Origin: Pelethousia sp034928145
GTDB taxonomy: Bacteria; Bacillota; Clostridia; Christensenellales; CAG-138
Length of the DNA stretch: 64,000 nucleotides
Direction: 5' to 3'
Assembly: GCA_034928145.1 (NCBI GenBank)
Contig: JAYFPE010000029.1
Span: 4,804 to 68,803, forward strand
The notes under the pieces are model-generated. The model searched no databases. It was not told where the DNA came from and saw only the letters and a list, made by a program, of their open reading frames with translations. The translations under genes were made by a program, and so were the position numbers. Positions 32,503 to 41,138 of the stretch are shown one piece after another (positions within the stretch are counted from its first letter, which is position 1; every line of letters starts with the position of its first letter).

Positions 32503-33210
32503 ATGAGCATGTATATAAACCCGAACAATAGCCATGTGCGGCCGGCGCCAAGGGGCGCGCGTGGCGGAGGAGCGGATGCACCCGCTGCAACCGTACCCGG
32601 TGGAGCTGTGCCCAGCGCCGTTTTGCCCGTCGCTGCCACTGCGCCCATTGAAGCGGGCAAGGCTGCAGAGGCGGTGCCAGCTGCGGAAGGAGGCCCGCAG
32701 ATGGCCGCGCAGGCTGCTGAGGCCGATGCCAGAAATTTTTGCAGCGATCCCTGCAAGCGTAGCGTAGCCTTTTGTGAAACCTTCACCTTGCATGAATCCT
32801 TTGATGCTTGCGGCATCAATCCGGATACCGCCCGCATTGCGTATGACACCAGCCTGCTTAGCTATTCCGTGGAGACTATCACCATGCCCGTCATGCTACC
32901 CTGCGGCTGCCAGTGCCAGGTACCTGTGCAACGCCTTACTCTTACCGGCGCGATCCCCTATATAATCAGCGTAGGTACCGTAAGCTCCACCTGTGGCGGC
33001 GAGGTATCGGTCTGCGTGCAGGGCAATGCCGCGGTGGATGAAGTGGTGCGCTACATCTGTGGCGATGAGGAGCCGGATCTGGATCCCCTCAGCTGTGACA
33101 ATGTGCTGCCCCGTCTGTTCGTATCGACCGAGCCCTGTGGCTGCAGCGATAAGACCAACATCACCTTCTGCGGCCGCTTCATTTTTCAGGGTATCGCGGA
33201 GGAAGCATAG
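32503..33210 (+). CDS. Cys-rich protein with an Ala/Pro-rich N-terminus, unknown function
   Basis: 235 residues. Residues 1-75 are low complexity (Ala, Pro, Gly) without a signal peptide. From about residue 78 there are some 14 cysteines in a beta-strand-rich region (FCSDPCKRSVAFCETF, MLPCGCQCQVPVQRLTLTGAIPYIISVG, VSSTCGGEVSVCVQG, VSTEPCGCSDKTNITFCGRFIFQGI). This composition and the strand pattern VPVQRLTLTGAIPYI recall structural proteins of the clostridial spore surface, but I cannot name the family. It is transcribed alone, between two terminators. A spore coat or exosporium role is inference from composition and the sporulation genes nearby. Confidence 0.65.
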   Translation: MSMYINPNNSHVRPAPRGARGGGADAPAATVPGGAVPSAVLPVAATAPIEAGKAAEAVPAAEGGPQMAAQAAEADARNFCSDPCKRSVAFCETFTLHESFDACGINPDTARIAYDTSLLSYSVETITMPVMLPCGCQCQVPVQRLTLTGAIPYIISVGTVSSTCGGEVSVCVQGNAAVDEVVRYICGDEEPDLDPLSCDNVLPRLFVSTEPCGCSDKTNITFCGRFIFQGIAEEA

Positions 33211-33240
33211 GGGAGTGGGGCGGTAAAGCTCTGCAAGTTC

Positions 33241-33264
33241 AAAAAAGCGGCGCGCCGCTTTTTT
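33241..33264 (+). terminator. Terminator after the Cys-rich protein gene
   Basis: A perfect 24-nt palindrome, aaaaaagcggcg paired with its complement, ending in six T. Confidence 0.92.
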
Positions 33265-33596
33265 GCATATAAAAATGCCCACCCCAAGATAATCAAGGGA
33301 CGGACAAATATTAACACAAGATAATGTGGCGCACCGCCTCGAGACGGTTTGGCCCGTATTTCTCCACTTTAGAGGAGAATGTGATCATTATATGTCGAAA
33401 TGGGAAACTTGTCAACCGTTGTTAATAAAATAACACACGCCCGTTCTCGCAAGGTGCGTGGCAAATTTTACAGCGAAACATCCGGGGCCGGCTTCGGTAT
33501 ACTAAACCAGGTGAACACCGGATGGCTCCGGCGCATATCCTGCAAAAGATGGATATGGATAAGGAGCGGTCGGCTCCCAAAGGAGAAGGAGAGGCT
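33265..33596. other. Intergenic region before the YtxC-like gene
   Basis: About 330 bp, AT-richer than its flanks and without a credible gene. It may contain the sporulation promoter of the next gene; CGGTATACT near 33495 is the nearest -10-like element. Nothing else is recognised. Confidence 0.4.
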
Positions 33597-34355
33597 ATGA
33601 TGCGTTTGTGCTCTGTGGGCACGCTGGAATATGACGCGGATATCGGCAGGCTTGTCCTGCGCAGATTGACAGCGGAATACCCGCAGGATGCGGGCATAGA
33701 AAAAAGGCTCAAAGTGCAAAAGGATCAGGCCTCCTTCGAGCTAAAGGAGGAGGGAGACCTGGAGCGATGGTGCAGGGCCGTGCGGGGGCTGCTGATCAGG
33801 GATATCTCCCATTTTGAGTTGGCCCGCATGGTAAATGAGCTGCCTCTGGCGCTGGAGGAAAAGCGGCGGGTGCTGCCCGAGGCGGTGAAGCTGGCCCGCG
33901 CGGGCGGGGAGCAGGCTGGGGCCGACGCGATCCTGCGGGAGCTGCTGGCCTTTTATGCGGAAGAAGATGATTTGAACCTGGAGGGCTTCATGCGCTTTCG
34001 CATGCAGGAGACGTTGCGGGATTGGGAAATCTGCGTGATGCGGTCTGCTGAGGAGCTCCTCCTGGAGGCGGAGTATTGGGAGCTGATGCAGGTGCTGGCA
34101 GCTTTTGTACAGCTTAGGCCGCCGCAGGTGCGGGATGTATACATCATCCTTAACCCGGATGGCAGCTGCACCCTGACGGATGACCAGGATAGCCGCATCG
34201 ATTACGACCGCTGCACGGGCGACGGGGTGATGAGCGTGCTGGTGGGGCTTTCGCCGGAGCGCATCACCATTTACGACCTTTCGGGCGGGGCCGGCGCGGA
34301 TTTGGCGGAAACGCTGGTGCGGGTGTTTGAAGACCGGGTGCGGGTTTTCAAATAA
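33597..34355 (+). CDS. YtxC-like sporulation protein
   Basis: 252 residues from the ATG at 33597, preceded by AAAGGAGAAGGAGA. The region from about residue 60 to 210 fits the YtxC family: LLIRDISHFELARMVNE, FYAEEDDLNLEGFMRFRMQETLRDWEICVMRSAEELLLEAEYWELMQVLAAFVQLRPPQVRDVYIILNPDGSCTLTDDQ, with the signature acidic GFMRFRMQ stretch. The end (VGLSPERITIYD) also fits. YtxC is a conserved protein of spore formers of unknown biochemical role. It is transcribed alone. The identification rests on pattern similarity by eye. Confidence 0.7.
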   Translation: MMRLCSVGTLEYDADIGRLVLRRLTAEYPQDAGIEKRLKVQKDQASFELKEEGDLERWCRAVRGLLIRDISHFELARMVNELPLALEEKRRVLPEAVKLARAGGEQAGADAILRELLAFYAEEDDLNLEGFMRFRMQETLRDWEICVMRSAEELLLEAEYWELMQVLAAFVQLRPPQVRDVYIILNPDGSCTLTDDQDSRIDYDRCTGDGVMSVLVGLSPERITIYDLSGGAGADLAETLVRVFEDRVRVFK

Positions 34356-34375
34356 AAAAGAGCGCGAAGGCGCTC
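34354..34375 (-). terminator. Terminator of the MarR gene
   Basis: On the minus strand, gagcgc/gcgctc with a 4-nt loop (34360-34375), then tttttt; it overlaps the stop codon of the gene. Confidence 0.88.
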
Positions 34376-34841
34376 ATCGTTCCAGCCTGCTCCGCAGGGC
34401 CTTGAGGCTTTCATCCATGCGCTCGATCATGGCGAAGGCCTCGATGCGCTCATCCGGCGTGAAGCTTTCCAGCATGGTGGAATAGAACATATCGTAATCG
34501 ATGGAGCACCAGCGCACGTATTCTTCTCCCTTGGGGGTGAGACAGATCCGGATGCAGCGGGTGTCCTTTTTATCCCGGGTGCGCTTGATGAAGCCGCCGC
34601 TCTCCAACCTCCGCACCGAAATACCGGCCGAGGCCTTGCCTACGCCCAAGTAGGCCGCAAGCTCATTTTGCGTGGGCCTGCTCAGGGCCTTTAGGGCGAA
34701 CAGCACCTGGGGCTGGCCGGGGTAGAGGCCGTATTTGCCTAACGTGAGCTGCATGCAGATGGTATATGTGTGGGCCAGGTCGTGAAAGGCGCGGCCAATA
34801 TCTCCCGTCGTATGCTCCCGCTGTTGCCGCCTGGCTTCCAT
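34374..34841 (-). CDS. MarR family transcriptional regulator
   Basis: 155 residues with a winged helix-turn-helix: LYPGQPQVLFALKALSRPTQNELAAYLGVGKASAGISVRRLESGGFIKRTRDKKDTRCIRICLTPKGEEYVRW. Helices before and after it form the dimerisation part. It is divergent from glgP (247 bp apart), but that gap contains a strong plus-strand promoter and no obvious palindromic operator, so control of glgP is only a possibility. The ligand is unknown. Confidence 0.9.
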   Translation of the reverse strand: MEARRQQREHTTGDIGRAFHDLAHTYTICMQLTLGKYGLYPGQPQVLFALKALSRPTQNELAAYLGVGKASAGISVRRLESGGFIKRTRDKKDTRCIRICLTPKGEEYVRWCSIDYDMFYSTMLESFTPDERIEAFAMIERMDESLKALRSRLER

Positions 34842-34990
34842 CGCAACGCGCCTCCTTTTGCCTGATGCTTCTATGATAGCGAAGCGGGTGTGTGGCCGTC
34901 AATCGCGGATAATTATGCCAACATACGAGTTGCGTCGCATTTTGCCGCAGGCCGGCAACTTTAGCGCATAAGTTTATTGCGCGCGGGGAA

Positions 34991-35019
34991 TTGTCAGCCC
35001 TGGTGATTTATGATATAAT
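34991..35019 (+). promoter_or_regulatory. Promoter of glgP
   Basis: TTGTCA at 34991-34996, a 17-nt spacer and a perfect TATAAT at 35014-35019. Confidence 0.85.
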
Positions 35020-35042
35020 TCGCATGGTTCTTGATAGAATTG

Positions 35043-35071
35043 CGGGAATGTTCCCGTTTGATTTTTTATTT
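35043..35071 (+). terminator. Candidate attenuator in the glgP leader
   Basis: cggga/tcccg hairpin at 35043-35056 followed by tttgattttttattt, lying between the promoter and the glgP ribosome site. The stem is short (5-6 bp) with a tight loop, so any termination would be partial. Confidence 0.45.
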
Positions 35072-35088
35072 AGGGGGATTAAGCTTTT

Positions 35089-37452
35089 ATGATGGAACCC
35101 GCCATGATCCTGCGCCGCATGGAAGAGCAGCTGCGCAGCGATTACCAAATCGACCTGTGCGAGGCGAATACCTGGCAGCTGCACAAGGCCCTGGCCGGCG
35201 CGGTGATGTATAGCGTTTCCGAGGATTGGCGGCAGGCGCGCAAGAGCCATACCATGGTGCGCCGGGCCTATTATTTTAGTGCGGAATATCTTATGGGCCG
35301 TATGGTGTTCAATAATTTATACTGCCTGGATATTTTGCAGCAAATGCGCGCGCTTTTGCGGGCCAAAGGCGCGGATCTATCCGCCATGGAAGATATTGAG
35401 GATGCGGCTTTGGGCAACGGCGGCCTGGGCCGCCTGGCCGCCTGCTTTTTGGATAGCGCCGCCACGATGGACCTGCCGCTGGATGGATATGGCCTGCGTT
35501 ACAAATTCGGTCTCTTCAAGCAGATCCTCCAGGATGGCTACCAGGTCGAGAAGGCGGACGACTGGCTGCGCCAGGGCGATCCTTGGTCCCGCAGGCGGGA
35601 TGACAAAACCGTGGAGGTGGCCTTTGCCGATCAAACGGTGTTGGCCGTGCCCTACGATATGCCCATCATCGGCTACGGCACTAAAAACATCGGTACGCTG
35701 CGCCTTTGGCAGAGCGAATCGCTGGAAGCCTTCGATTTCGCCCTATTCAACGAGCAGGAATACGACCTGGCCGTGCGCGAAAAAAACAAGGTAGATGATA
35801 TCACTCGCGTGCTCTACCCCAACGACAGCACCTACGAGGGCAAGCGGCTGCGGCTTAAGCAGCAGTATTTCCTATCGAGCGCCAGCCTACAGGATATCAT
35901 CCGGCGCTATAAGCGGGTGCGGGGGGCGGATATGGGTGGCTTCGCGGCCCATTGCGCCATCCAGCTCAATGATACGCACCCCACCATCTCCATCCCGGAG
36001 CTGACCCGCCTTTTAATGAAGGAGGGCCTGGATTTTGACGCGGCCTTCGACATCACCAGGCAAACCTTCAACTATACCAACCATACCTTGATGAGCGAGG
36101 CCCTGGAAAAGTGGGATTATGAGCTCATTCGCTCCGTGGTGCCCGAAATCACCGAGCTGATCAGCCGCATCAACGATAAGATGAACGTCGAGCTGCGTGC
36201 CCTGGGCGCGCCGGAGGAGCGCATCGCCCGCATGCAGATCGCCGATAACGGGCAGATTCACATGGCGCGCCTGGCCGTTTATGGCAGCACCTATGTAAAC
36301 GGCGTGGCACAGATCCACAGCGAGCTGATCAAGCGTCAGCTTTTGCCGGATTGGTATGCTATGTTCCCGGAAAAATTCTGCAACAAGACCAACGGCATTA
36401 CCCAGCGCCGCTGGCTGGGCCTTTGCAACCCCGAGCTTGCGGACCTGATCGCAGATCGTCTGGGCTCGCGGGATTTCCTTTTGAACCTTGGCCTTTTGCA
36501 GGGCCTCAAGCGCCATCTGGACGACGCTACCGTAGCCCGCTTTAATGCCGTAAAGCAGCAAAAGAAGAACCAACTCGCGGCCGTCATCCGCGAAAAGGAA
36601 GGGGTAGCGATCCCGCCGGGCTTCCTTTTCGATATCCAGGTGAAGCGCATGCACGAATACAAGCGCCAACTGCTCAACGCGCTCTCCATCGTGGATATCT
36701 ATTATTCGCTCAAGGATGGCAGCCTGCAAAACTTTACGCCTACGGCCTTCATCTTCGGCGCCAAGGCCGCGCCTGGTTATGCCCGGGCCAAGAGCATCAT
36801 CAAGTATATCAACGAGATTGCCAGGCTGGTCAACGACGACCCGGCCGTACAGGATAAGCTGCGTGTGGTCTTCGTGCAGAATTACAATTGCTCCTACGCC
36901 GAGCACATCATTCCGGCCGCAGATGTTTCCGAGCAGATATCCCCTGCCGGTACAGAAGCCAGCGGCACGGGCAACATGAAGTTCATGCTCAACGGCGCGG
37001 TCACCTTGGGCACCTACGACGGGGCCAATATCGAGATCGTGGCCGAGGCGGGAGAGGAGAACAACTACGTGTTCGGCGCGCGGGTGGAGGATATCGCAGC
37101 CATCCGGAATAGTTACAACCCCCGCGAGATCTACGAGCGTGAGCCGCGCGTGCGCCGGGCGCTGGATACTCTGGTCAACGGCGCGGTGAGCGACGGGGGC
37201 AGCGGGGCGTTCCGCGAGATATACGAATCCATCCTAAACGGCGCGAGCTGGCACACGCCGGATCATTATTACCATCTGTTGGATTTCCTGCCCTATGTGG
37301 AGGCGAAACTGCGGACCAACCGCGATTATCAGGATCGAATGGCCTTTGGCCGCAAGTGCCTGCTGAATGTCGCCAGCGCAGGCAAATTCTCCAGCGACCG
37401 CACCATAAGCGAATATGCCGGCGAGCTTTGGCACATTGAACCTATCGAGTGA
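35089..37452 (+). CDS. glgP: Glycogen/alpha-glucan phosphorylase
   Basis: 787 residues, slightly shorter than the usual 800-840 because the N-terminus is compact. It cleaves alpha-1,4-glucan with phosphate to glucose-1-phosphate. Landmarks: RRAYYFSAEYLMGR, LGNGGLGRLAACFLDS, YGLRYKFGLFKQ, QLNDTHPTISIPELTRLL, KTNGITQRRWL, FDIQVKRMHEYKRQLLN and the PLP-lysine region EASGTGNMKFMLNGAVTLGTYDGANIEI. It has its own promoter and terminator, and no glgA/glgC/glgB is in the window. Two ATGs sit side by side at 35089/35092... the first is taken (GGGGG about 12 nt upstream). Confidence 0.95.
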   Translation: MMEPAMILRRMEEQLRSDYQIDLCEANTWQLHKALAGAVMYSVSEDWRQARKSHTMVRRAYYFSAEYLMGRMVFNNLYCLDILQQMRALLRAKGADLSAMEDIEDAALGNGGLGRLAACFLDSAATMDLPLDGYGLRYKFGLFKQILQDGYQVEKADDWLRQGDPWSRRRDDKTVEVAFADQTVLAVPYDMPIIGYGTKNIGTLRLWQSESLEAFDFALFNEQEYDLAVREKNKVDDITRVLYPNDSTYEGKRLRLKQQYFLSSASLQDIIRRYKRVRGADMGGFAAHCAIQLNDTHPTISIPELTRLLMKEGLDFDAAFDITRQTFNYTNHTLMSEALEKWDYELIRSVVPEITELISRINDKMNVELRALGAPEERIARMQIADNGQIHMARLAVYGSTYVNGVAQIHSELIKRQLLPDWYAMFPEKFCNKTNGITQRRWLGLCNPELADLIADRLGSRDFLLNLGLLQGLKRHLDDATVARFNAVKQQKKNQLAAVIREKEGVAIPPGFLFDIQVKRMHEYKRQLLNALSIVDIYYSLKDGSLQNFTPTAFIFGAKAAPGYARAKSIIKYINEIARLVNDDPAVQDKLRVVFVQNYNCSYAEHIIPAADVSEQISPAGTEASGTGNMKFMLNGAVTLGTYDGANIEIVAEAGEENNYVFGARVEDIAAIRNSYNPREIYEREPRVRRALDTLVNGAVSDGGSGAFREIYESILNGASWHTPDHYYHLLDFLPYVEAKLRTNRDYQDRMAFGRKCLLNVASAGKFSSDRTISEYAGELWHIEPIE

Positions 37453-37465
37453 TGCCGGCGGCAAG

Positions 37466-37497
37466 GCGGCCTACTGGTATGTAGGCCGCTTTTATTG
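37466..37497 (+). terminator. Terminator after glgP
   Basis: An 8-bp stem (37466-37473 with 37482-37489) followed by ttttattg, 13 nt before the uvrC start. Confidence 0.85.
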
Positions 37498-37509
37498 TAT
37501 AATGCAGCC

Positions 37510-39348
37510 ATGAACCAAACGATCGAAGAAAAACTAAAGCTCCTGCCGGATGCGCCGGGCGTATACCGCATGTATGACGCGGCGGGGGAGGTCATTTATG
37601 TTGGCAAGGCGGTAAATCTCAAAAACCGCGTGCGCCAATATTTCCAGCATGGGCCCAAGCAAGCCAAGGTGGCGGCCATGGTGAGCCATATCGAGGATTT
37701 CGAGTATATCCTCACCGCCAATGAGACCGAGGCCCTCACGCTCGAGAGCAACCTCATCAAGTCTCTTAAGCCCCGCTATAACATCCTGCTCAAGGACGAT
37801 AAGCACTTCCCCTATGTGCGTCTGGATATCCGCAAGGATTTCCCCCGCTTCGAGGTGGTGCGGCGGGTGCAGAAGGATGGGGCGCGCTATTTTGGCCCCT
37901 ACCTCTCGGCCATTGCCCTGCGGGATTCGCTCAACATGATCCGCGATGCCTTCCCGGTACGCCATTGCAAAAAGGACCTGGCCAAGGCTATCGCACGGGG
38001 CGAACGGCCCTGCCTGATGTATCACCTGGGCAAATGCTGCGCACCCTGCTCGGGCAAGGTGAGCCGGGAAGAATACCACGCCCTGCTCGATAGCGTTTGC
38101 CGCTTTCTAGAAGGCCATACGGAGCCGATCATTGCCCGGTTGAAGGCGGATATGGAGCAGGCGGCGGAAGCGATGGAATACGAGCGCGCGGCCCAGATAC
38201 GCGATAAAATCGCCGCCGTGCAGGGCCTGGGGGAAAAGCAGCAGGCCATCTCTACGGCCGGCGCCGTGCGGGATGTGTTCGCCCTTGCCCGGGATGAGCA
38301 GGACGCGGTGGTTTTCGCGCTGTTCGTGCGCGGCGGGAAGATCGTGGGTACGGAGCGGCTGCGCATGGCCTGCGAAGAGGAGAGCGGCCCCGAGGTGATG
38401 GCCAACTTCATAAAGCAATATTATGCCGAGGATGTGCCTATCCCGCCCGAAGTGGTGGTGTACGAGCTGCCCGAGGAAGCCGAGGCCATCGAGGCCTGGC
38501 TTACAAAGATCCGGGGCCGCAGGGCCGCGCTGATCTGCCCGCAGCGGGGGGAAAAGCGAAGGCAGGCGGAGATGGCCTATGGGAATGGGCTGGATGCGAT
38601 CAAGAAGGCCCGCGAATTGGAGCACCGCGCCTGGGAAAAGGGAGAGGGGGCCTTGGCCGCGCTTTGCGGAGCCATCGGCCTCGAAGTGCTGCCCACGCGC
38701 ATGGAGTGCTACGACAATTCGCACATCCGGGGCCGGGATACGGTATCCGGCATGGTGGTTTTCCTCAACGGCCAGCCCGCGCCCAAGGAATACCGGCGCT
38801 TCCGCATGAAAGAAGAAGCCGGCGGCAACGACCTCGTTGCCATGCGGGAGGTGCTGACCCGGCGCTTTAGCAAGGCGCAGGAGGGGGATTCCAAATTCGC
38901 CCAGTTGCCGGACCTGCTGGTGGTGGATGGCGGCAAAGCGCAGCTCCAGGTGGCCTTGGAGGTTCTGGCGGAATTCGGCTTGGAGATACCCGCCATCGGC
39001 CTCGCCGAGCGCACGGAGACCATTTTGCTGCCGGGCGTGGAGGAACCGCTGGCCCTTTCGCGGCGCGACCCGGCCCTGCACCTGTTGCAGCGCATCCGCG
39101 ACGAGGCGCATAGGTTCGCCATTACCTACCACAGGAGCCTGCGCGCCCGCAATGCCCTGATGAGTGAGCTGGACGCCATCGAGGGCATCGGCCCCAAACG
39201 CAAACGGGCCTTGTTCGAGCATTTTATCACCCTGGATGCCATCAAGGAGGCGGATATTGCGGCCCTGGCCGCCGCGCCCGGCATGAACAGGCCGGCGGCG
39301 GAGAAAGTGCATGCGCATTTCCATATGGAAAATCCCGGGGATGCATGA
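37510..39348 (+). CDS. uvrC: Excinuclease ABC subunit C
   Basis: 612 residues from the ATG at 37510. It makes both incisions in nucleotide excision repair with UvrAB. Domains in order: GIY-YIG nuclease (APGVYRMYDAAGEVIYVGKAVNLKNRVRQYF), Cys-rich region (CLMYHLGKCCAPCSG), UVR motif (MEQAAEAMEYERAAQIRDKI), RNase H-like endonuclease (MECYDNSHIRGRDTVSGMVVFLNG, LLVVDGGKAQL), and C-terminal helix-hairpin-helix pair (LDAIEGIGPKRKRALFEHF). No ribosome site precedes the ATG, and a TATAAT at 37498-37503 lies right before it, so the message may be nearly leaderless. Confidence 0.95.
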   Translation: MNQTIEEKLKLLPDAPGVYRMYDAAGEVIYVGKAVNLKNRVRQYFQHGPKQAKVAAMVSHIEDFEYILTANETEALTLESNLIKSLKPRYNILLKDDKHFPYVRLDIRKDFPRFEVVRRVQKDGARYFGPYLSAIALRDSLNMIRDAFPVRHCKKDLAKAIARGERPCLMYHLGKCCAPCSGKVSREEYHALLDSVCRFLEGHTEPIIARLKADMEQAAEAMEYERAAQIRDKIAAVQGLGEKQQAISTAGAVRDVFALARDEQDAVVFALFVRGGKIVGTERLRMACEEESGPEVMANFIKQYYAEDVPIPPEVVVYELPEEAEAIEAWLTKIRGRRAALICPQRGEKRRQAEMAYGNGLDAIKKARELEHRAWEKGEGALAALCGAIGLEVLPTRMECYDNSHIRGRDTVSGMVVFLNGQPAPKEYRRFRMKEEAGGNDLVAMREVLTRRFSKAQEGDSKFAQLPDLLVVDGGKAQLQVALEVLAEFGLEIPAIGLAERTETILLPGVEEPLALSRRDPALHLLQRIRDEAHRFAITYHRSLRARNALMSELDAIEGIGPKRKRALFEHFITLDAIKEADIAALAAAPGMNRPAAEKVHAHFHMENPGDA

Positions 39349-39401
39349 TATATTGGATACATTGCGATCGATCATTCTGAAAGGATTTATATTGACCGGA
39401 A

Positions 39402-40202
39402 ATGTACAAACTATTGGTTCTTGACATCGACGATACCCTTACAACAGCAGCCTCGCGGGAGATACCCGCCCGCAACCTGGCGGCCATTCACCGGGCGCAG
39501 CAAGCGGGCATCCATATAACGGTAGCCACGGGCCGGGGTTATCTCGGCGCGTCCTATATATGGAGGCGATTGGGCCTGCAAGGCCCTGTAATTAACTATG
39601 GCGGCGCGCTCGTGATGGATACGCGCACGGATCAGCCCATCCATACCGCCGAAGTGCAGCCCGAACTCGTAACGGAGGTGCTCGAGCTTGCCGCGGCTTC
39701 GAAGCTGCATGTGCATCTCTACCAAGGGGATACTGTGGTCTACGAAAAGGAAAGCGCATACGGCGAGGCCTACGCCAATAAGCTGGGCCTGCCCTATTTG
39801 GTGGATCCGGATATCCGCCGCAAGGTTTGGCACAACGTGCCCAAGGTGTTGATCGTGACTGAGGATGATCGGGCCAAGCGCATGATCCCCGCCCTGCAAA
39901 AGCAGTATGCGGGCAGGCTCAAGGTATCGGGCTCCAGCCCGGGCTTTATCGAATTCAACAACCCCACGGCGCACAAGGGCAGCGCGGCCGCTTTTGTGGC
40001 GGAACATCTGGGCTTCACCCAGGCCCAAACCGTGGCCGTGGGGGATAATTCGCTGGATCTCGAAATGATCCGTTGGGCTGGGCTGGGCTGCGCCGTGGGC
40101 AACGCGGAGCCGGAGATACGGGCGGTCGCGGATCTGGTTCTGCCCGCCTGTGAGGATATGGCTGTGGAATACCTGATCGACAACGTGCTTTTGAAAGGAT
40201 AA
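39402..40202 (+). CDS. HAD-superfamily Cof-type phosphatase
   Basis: 266 residues. The Cof/YidA subfamily layout is clear: motif I LVLDIDDTLT (nucleophile and general acid Asp), motif II ITVATGRGY, an alpha/beta cap (residues about 85-185), motif III Lys in TAHKGSAAAFVAEHLG and motif IV VAVGDNSLDLEMIRWAG. It dephosphorylates sugar phosphates or similar small molecules; the substrate is not predictable. It lies 4 bp before hprK and 53 bp after uvrC, so it probably shares a transcript with hprK and the glucokinase gene. Confidence 0.92.
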   Translation: MYKLLVLDIDDTLTTAASREIPARNLAAIHRAQQAGIHITVATGRGYLGASYIWRRLGLQGPVINYGGALVMDTRTDQPIHTAEVQPELVTEVLELAAASKLHVHLYQGDTVVYEKESAYGEAYANKLGLPYLVDPDIRRKVWHNVPKVLIVTEDDRAKRMIPALQKQYAGRLKVSGSSPGFIEFNNPTAHKGSAAAFVAEHLGFTQAQTVAVGDNSLDLEMIRWAGLGCAVGNAEPEIRAVADLVLPACEDMAVEYLIDNVLLKG

Positions 40203-40206
40203 GGCC

Positions 40207-41133
40207 ATGAGCATTTGCGTGCGGGCGGAGGAGTTGGCCCAGGAGTTGGGAATGGATATCCTTGAGCCGGGCAAGGGCACAATTTGTTTCCATTCGCCGG
40301 AAATCAGCCGGCCCGGCCTGCAGCTCACAGGGTTTTACGACCACTTTGACCCCCACAGGGTGCAGGTGATCGGCAATGCGGAGATGTATTACCTTTACAG
40401 CCTCGCCGAGGATGCGCTGCGTGAGCGCATGGGCCGCTTTTTGGAAACGGAGATCCCCTGCATAGTCTGCGCCCGCGGCAAAACGCCGCCGGATATCGTG
40501 CTCGCTTGTGCGCACGAAAAGAAAGTGGCCATTTTCCGCACCCATCTCAACACCGACCAGGCGGGCCACGTGCTCAACAGCTTTATCGCAGCGCGTCTCT
40601 CCCGCCAGGTGCTCACCCACGGCGTGTTAATGGACATTTTCGGCGTGGGGGTGCTTCTTCGAGGCGAGAGCGGTGTGGGGAAGAGCGAAACCGCGCTGGA
40701 ACTGATCCGTGCTGGACAGCGCCTGGTTGCGGATGACGTGGTGGAGGTGAGCCGCATCGGCGATAAGCTGGTGGGCCGCGCACCGGAGCGTATCCGCCAC
40801 TTAATGGAGGTGCGCGGTATCGGCATCGTAGATGTGCGCTACCTTTATGGCGTGGGCGCGGTGCTGCCTGAAAAGGAGATTGACCTGGTGATCGATCTCA
40901 AGAACTACGACGACAAAGATCAATACTTCCGCCTGGGGCCCGAGCAGGAGCGCAGGGTGGATATTCTGGGCATACCCTTGCCCAATACGGTGATCCCGGT
41001 GAGTCCGGGGCGCAATCTGGCCATTGTGATAGAGGTGGCTGCCCGCAATTTCCGCCTCAAGCAGATGGGATATGATACGGCCGCGCAATTCGATTCTAGC
41101 TTCCTTCGGGGAGATGAGCAAAGGAGCAAATAG
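40207..41133 (+). CDS. hprK: HPr kinase/phosphorylase
   Basis: 308 residues. It phosphorylates HPr on Ser46 in Firmicutes carbon catabolite control and reverses the reaction with phosphate. The N-terminal regulatory domain is followed by the kinase domain: P-loop RGESGVGKSETALELI, LVADDVVEVSR, the HPrK signature LMEVRGIGIVDVRYLYG, and the C-terminal VSPGRNLAIVIEVAARNFRLKQMGYDTA. It is followed 5 bp later by a glucokinase gene, linking the sensor of carbon status to glucose entry. Confidence 0.96.
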   Translation: MSICVRAEELAQELGMDILEPGKGTICFHSPEISRPGLQLTGFYDHFDPHRVQVIGNAEMYYLYSLAEDALRERMGRFLETEIPCIVCARGKTPPDIVLACAHEKKVAIFRTHLNTDQAGHVLNSFIAARLSRQVLTHGVLMDIFGVGVLLRGESGVGKSETALELIRAGQRLVADDVVEVSRIGDKLVGRAPERIRHLMEVRGIGIVDVRYLYGVGAVLPEKEIDLVIDLKNYDDKDQYFRLGPEQERRVDILGIPLPNTVIPVSPGRNLAIVIEVAARNFRLKQMGYDTAAQFDSSFLRGDEQRSK

Positions 41134-41138
41134 GGTTT

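Noticed and set aside
32261..32506. 81-codon plus frame in the 32.2-32.5 kb gap
   Set aside because: No ribosome site, basic random-looking composition, and a terminator lies inside it.
36013..36906. 297-codon minus-strand frame opposite glgP
   Set aside because: Shadow of glgP; the composition is not protein-like and no motifs are seen.
38107..39375. 422-codon minus-strand frame opposite uvrC
   Set aside because: It mirrors the GC-rich third positions of uvrC; no ribosome site and no recognisable domain.
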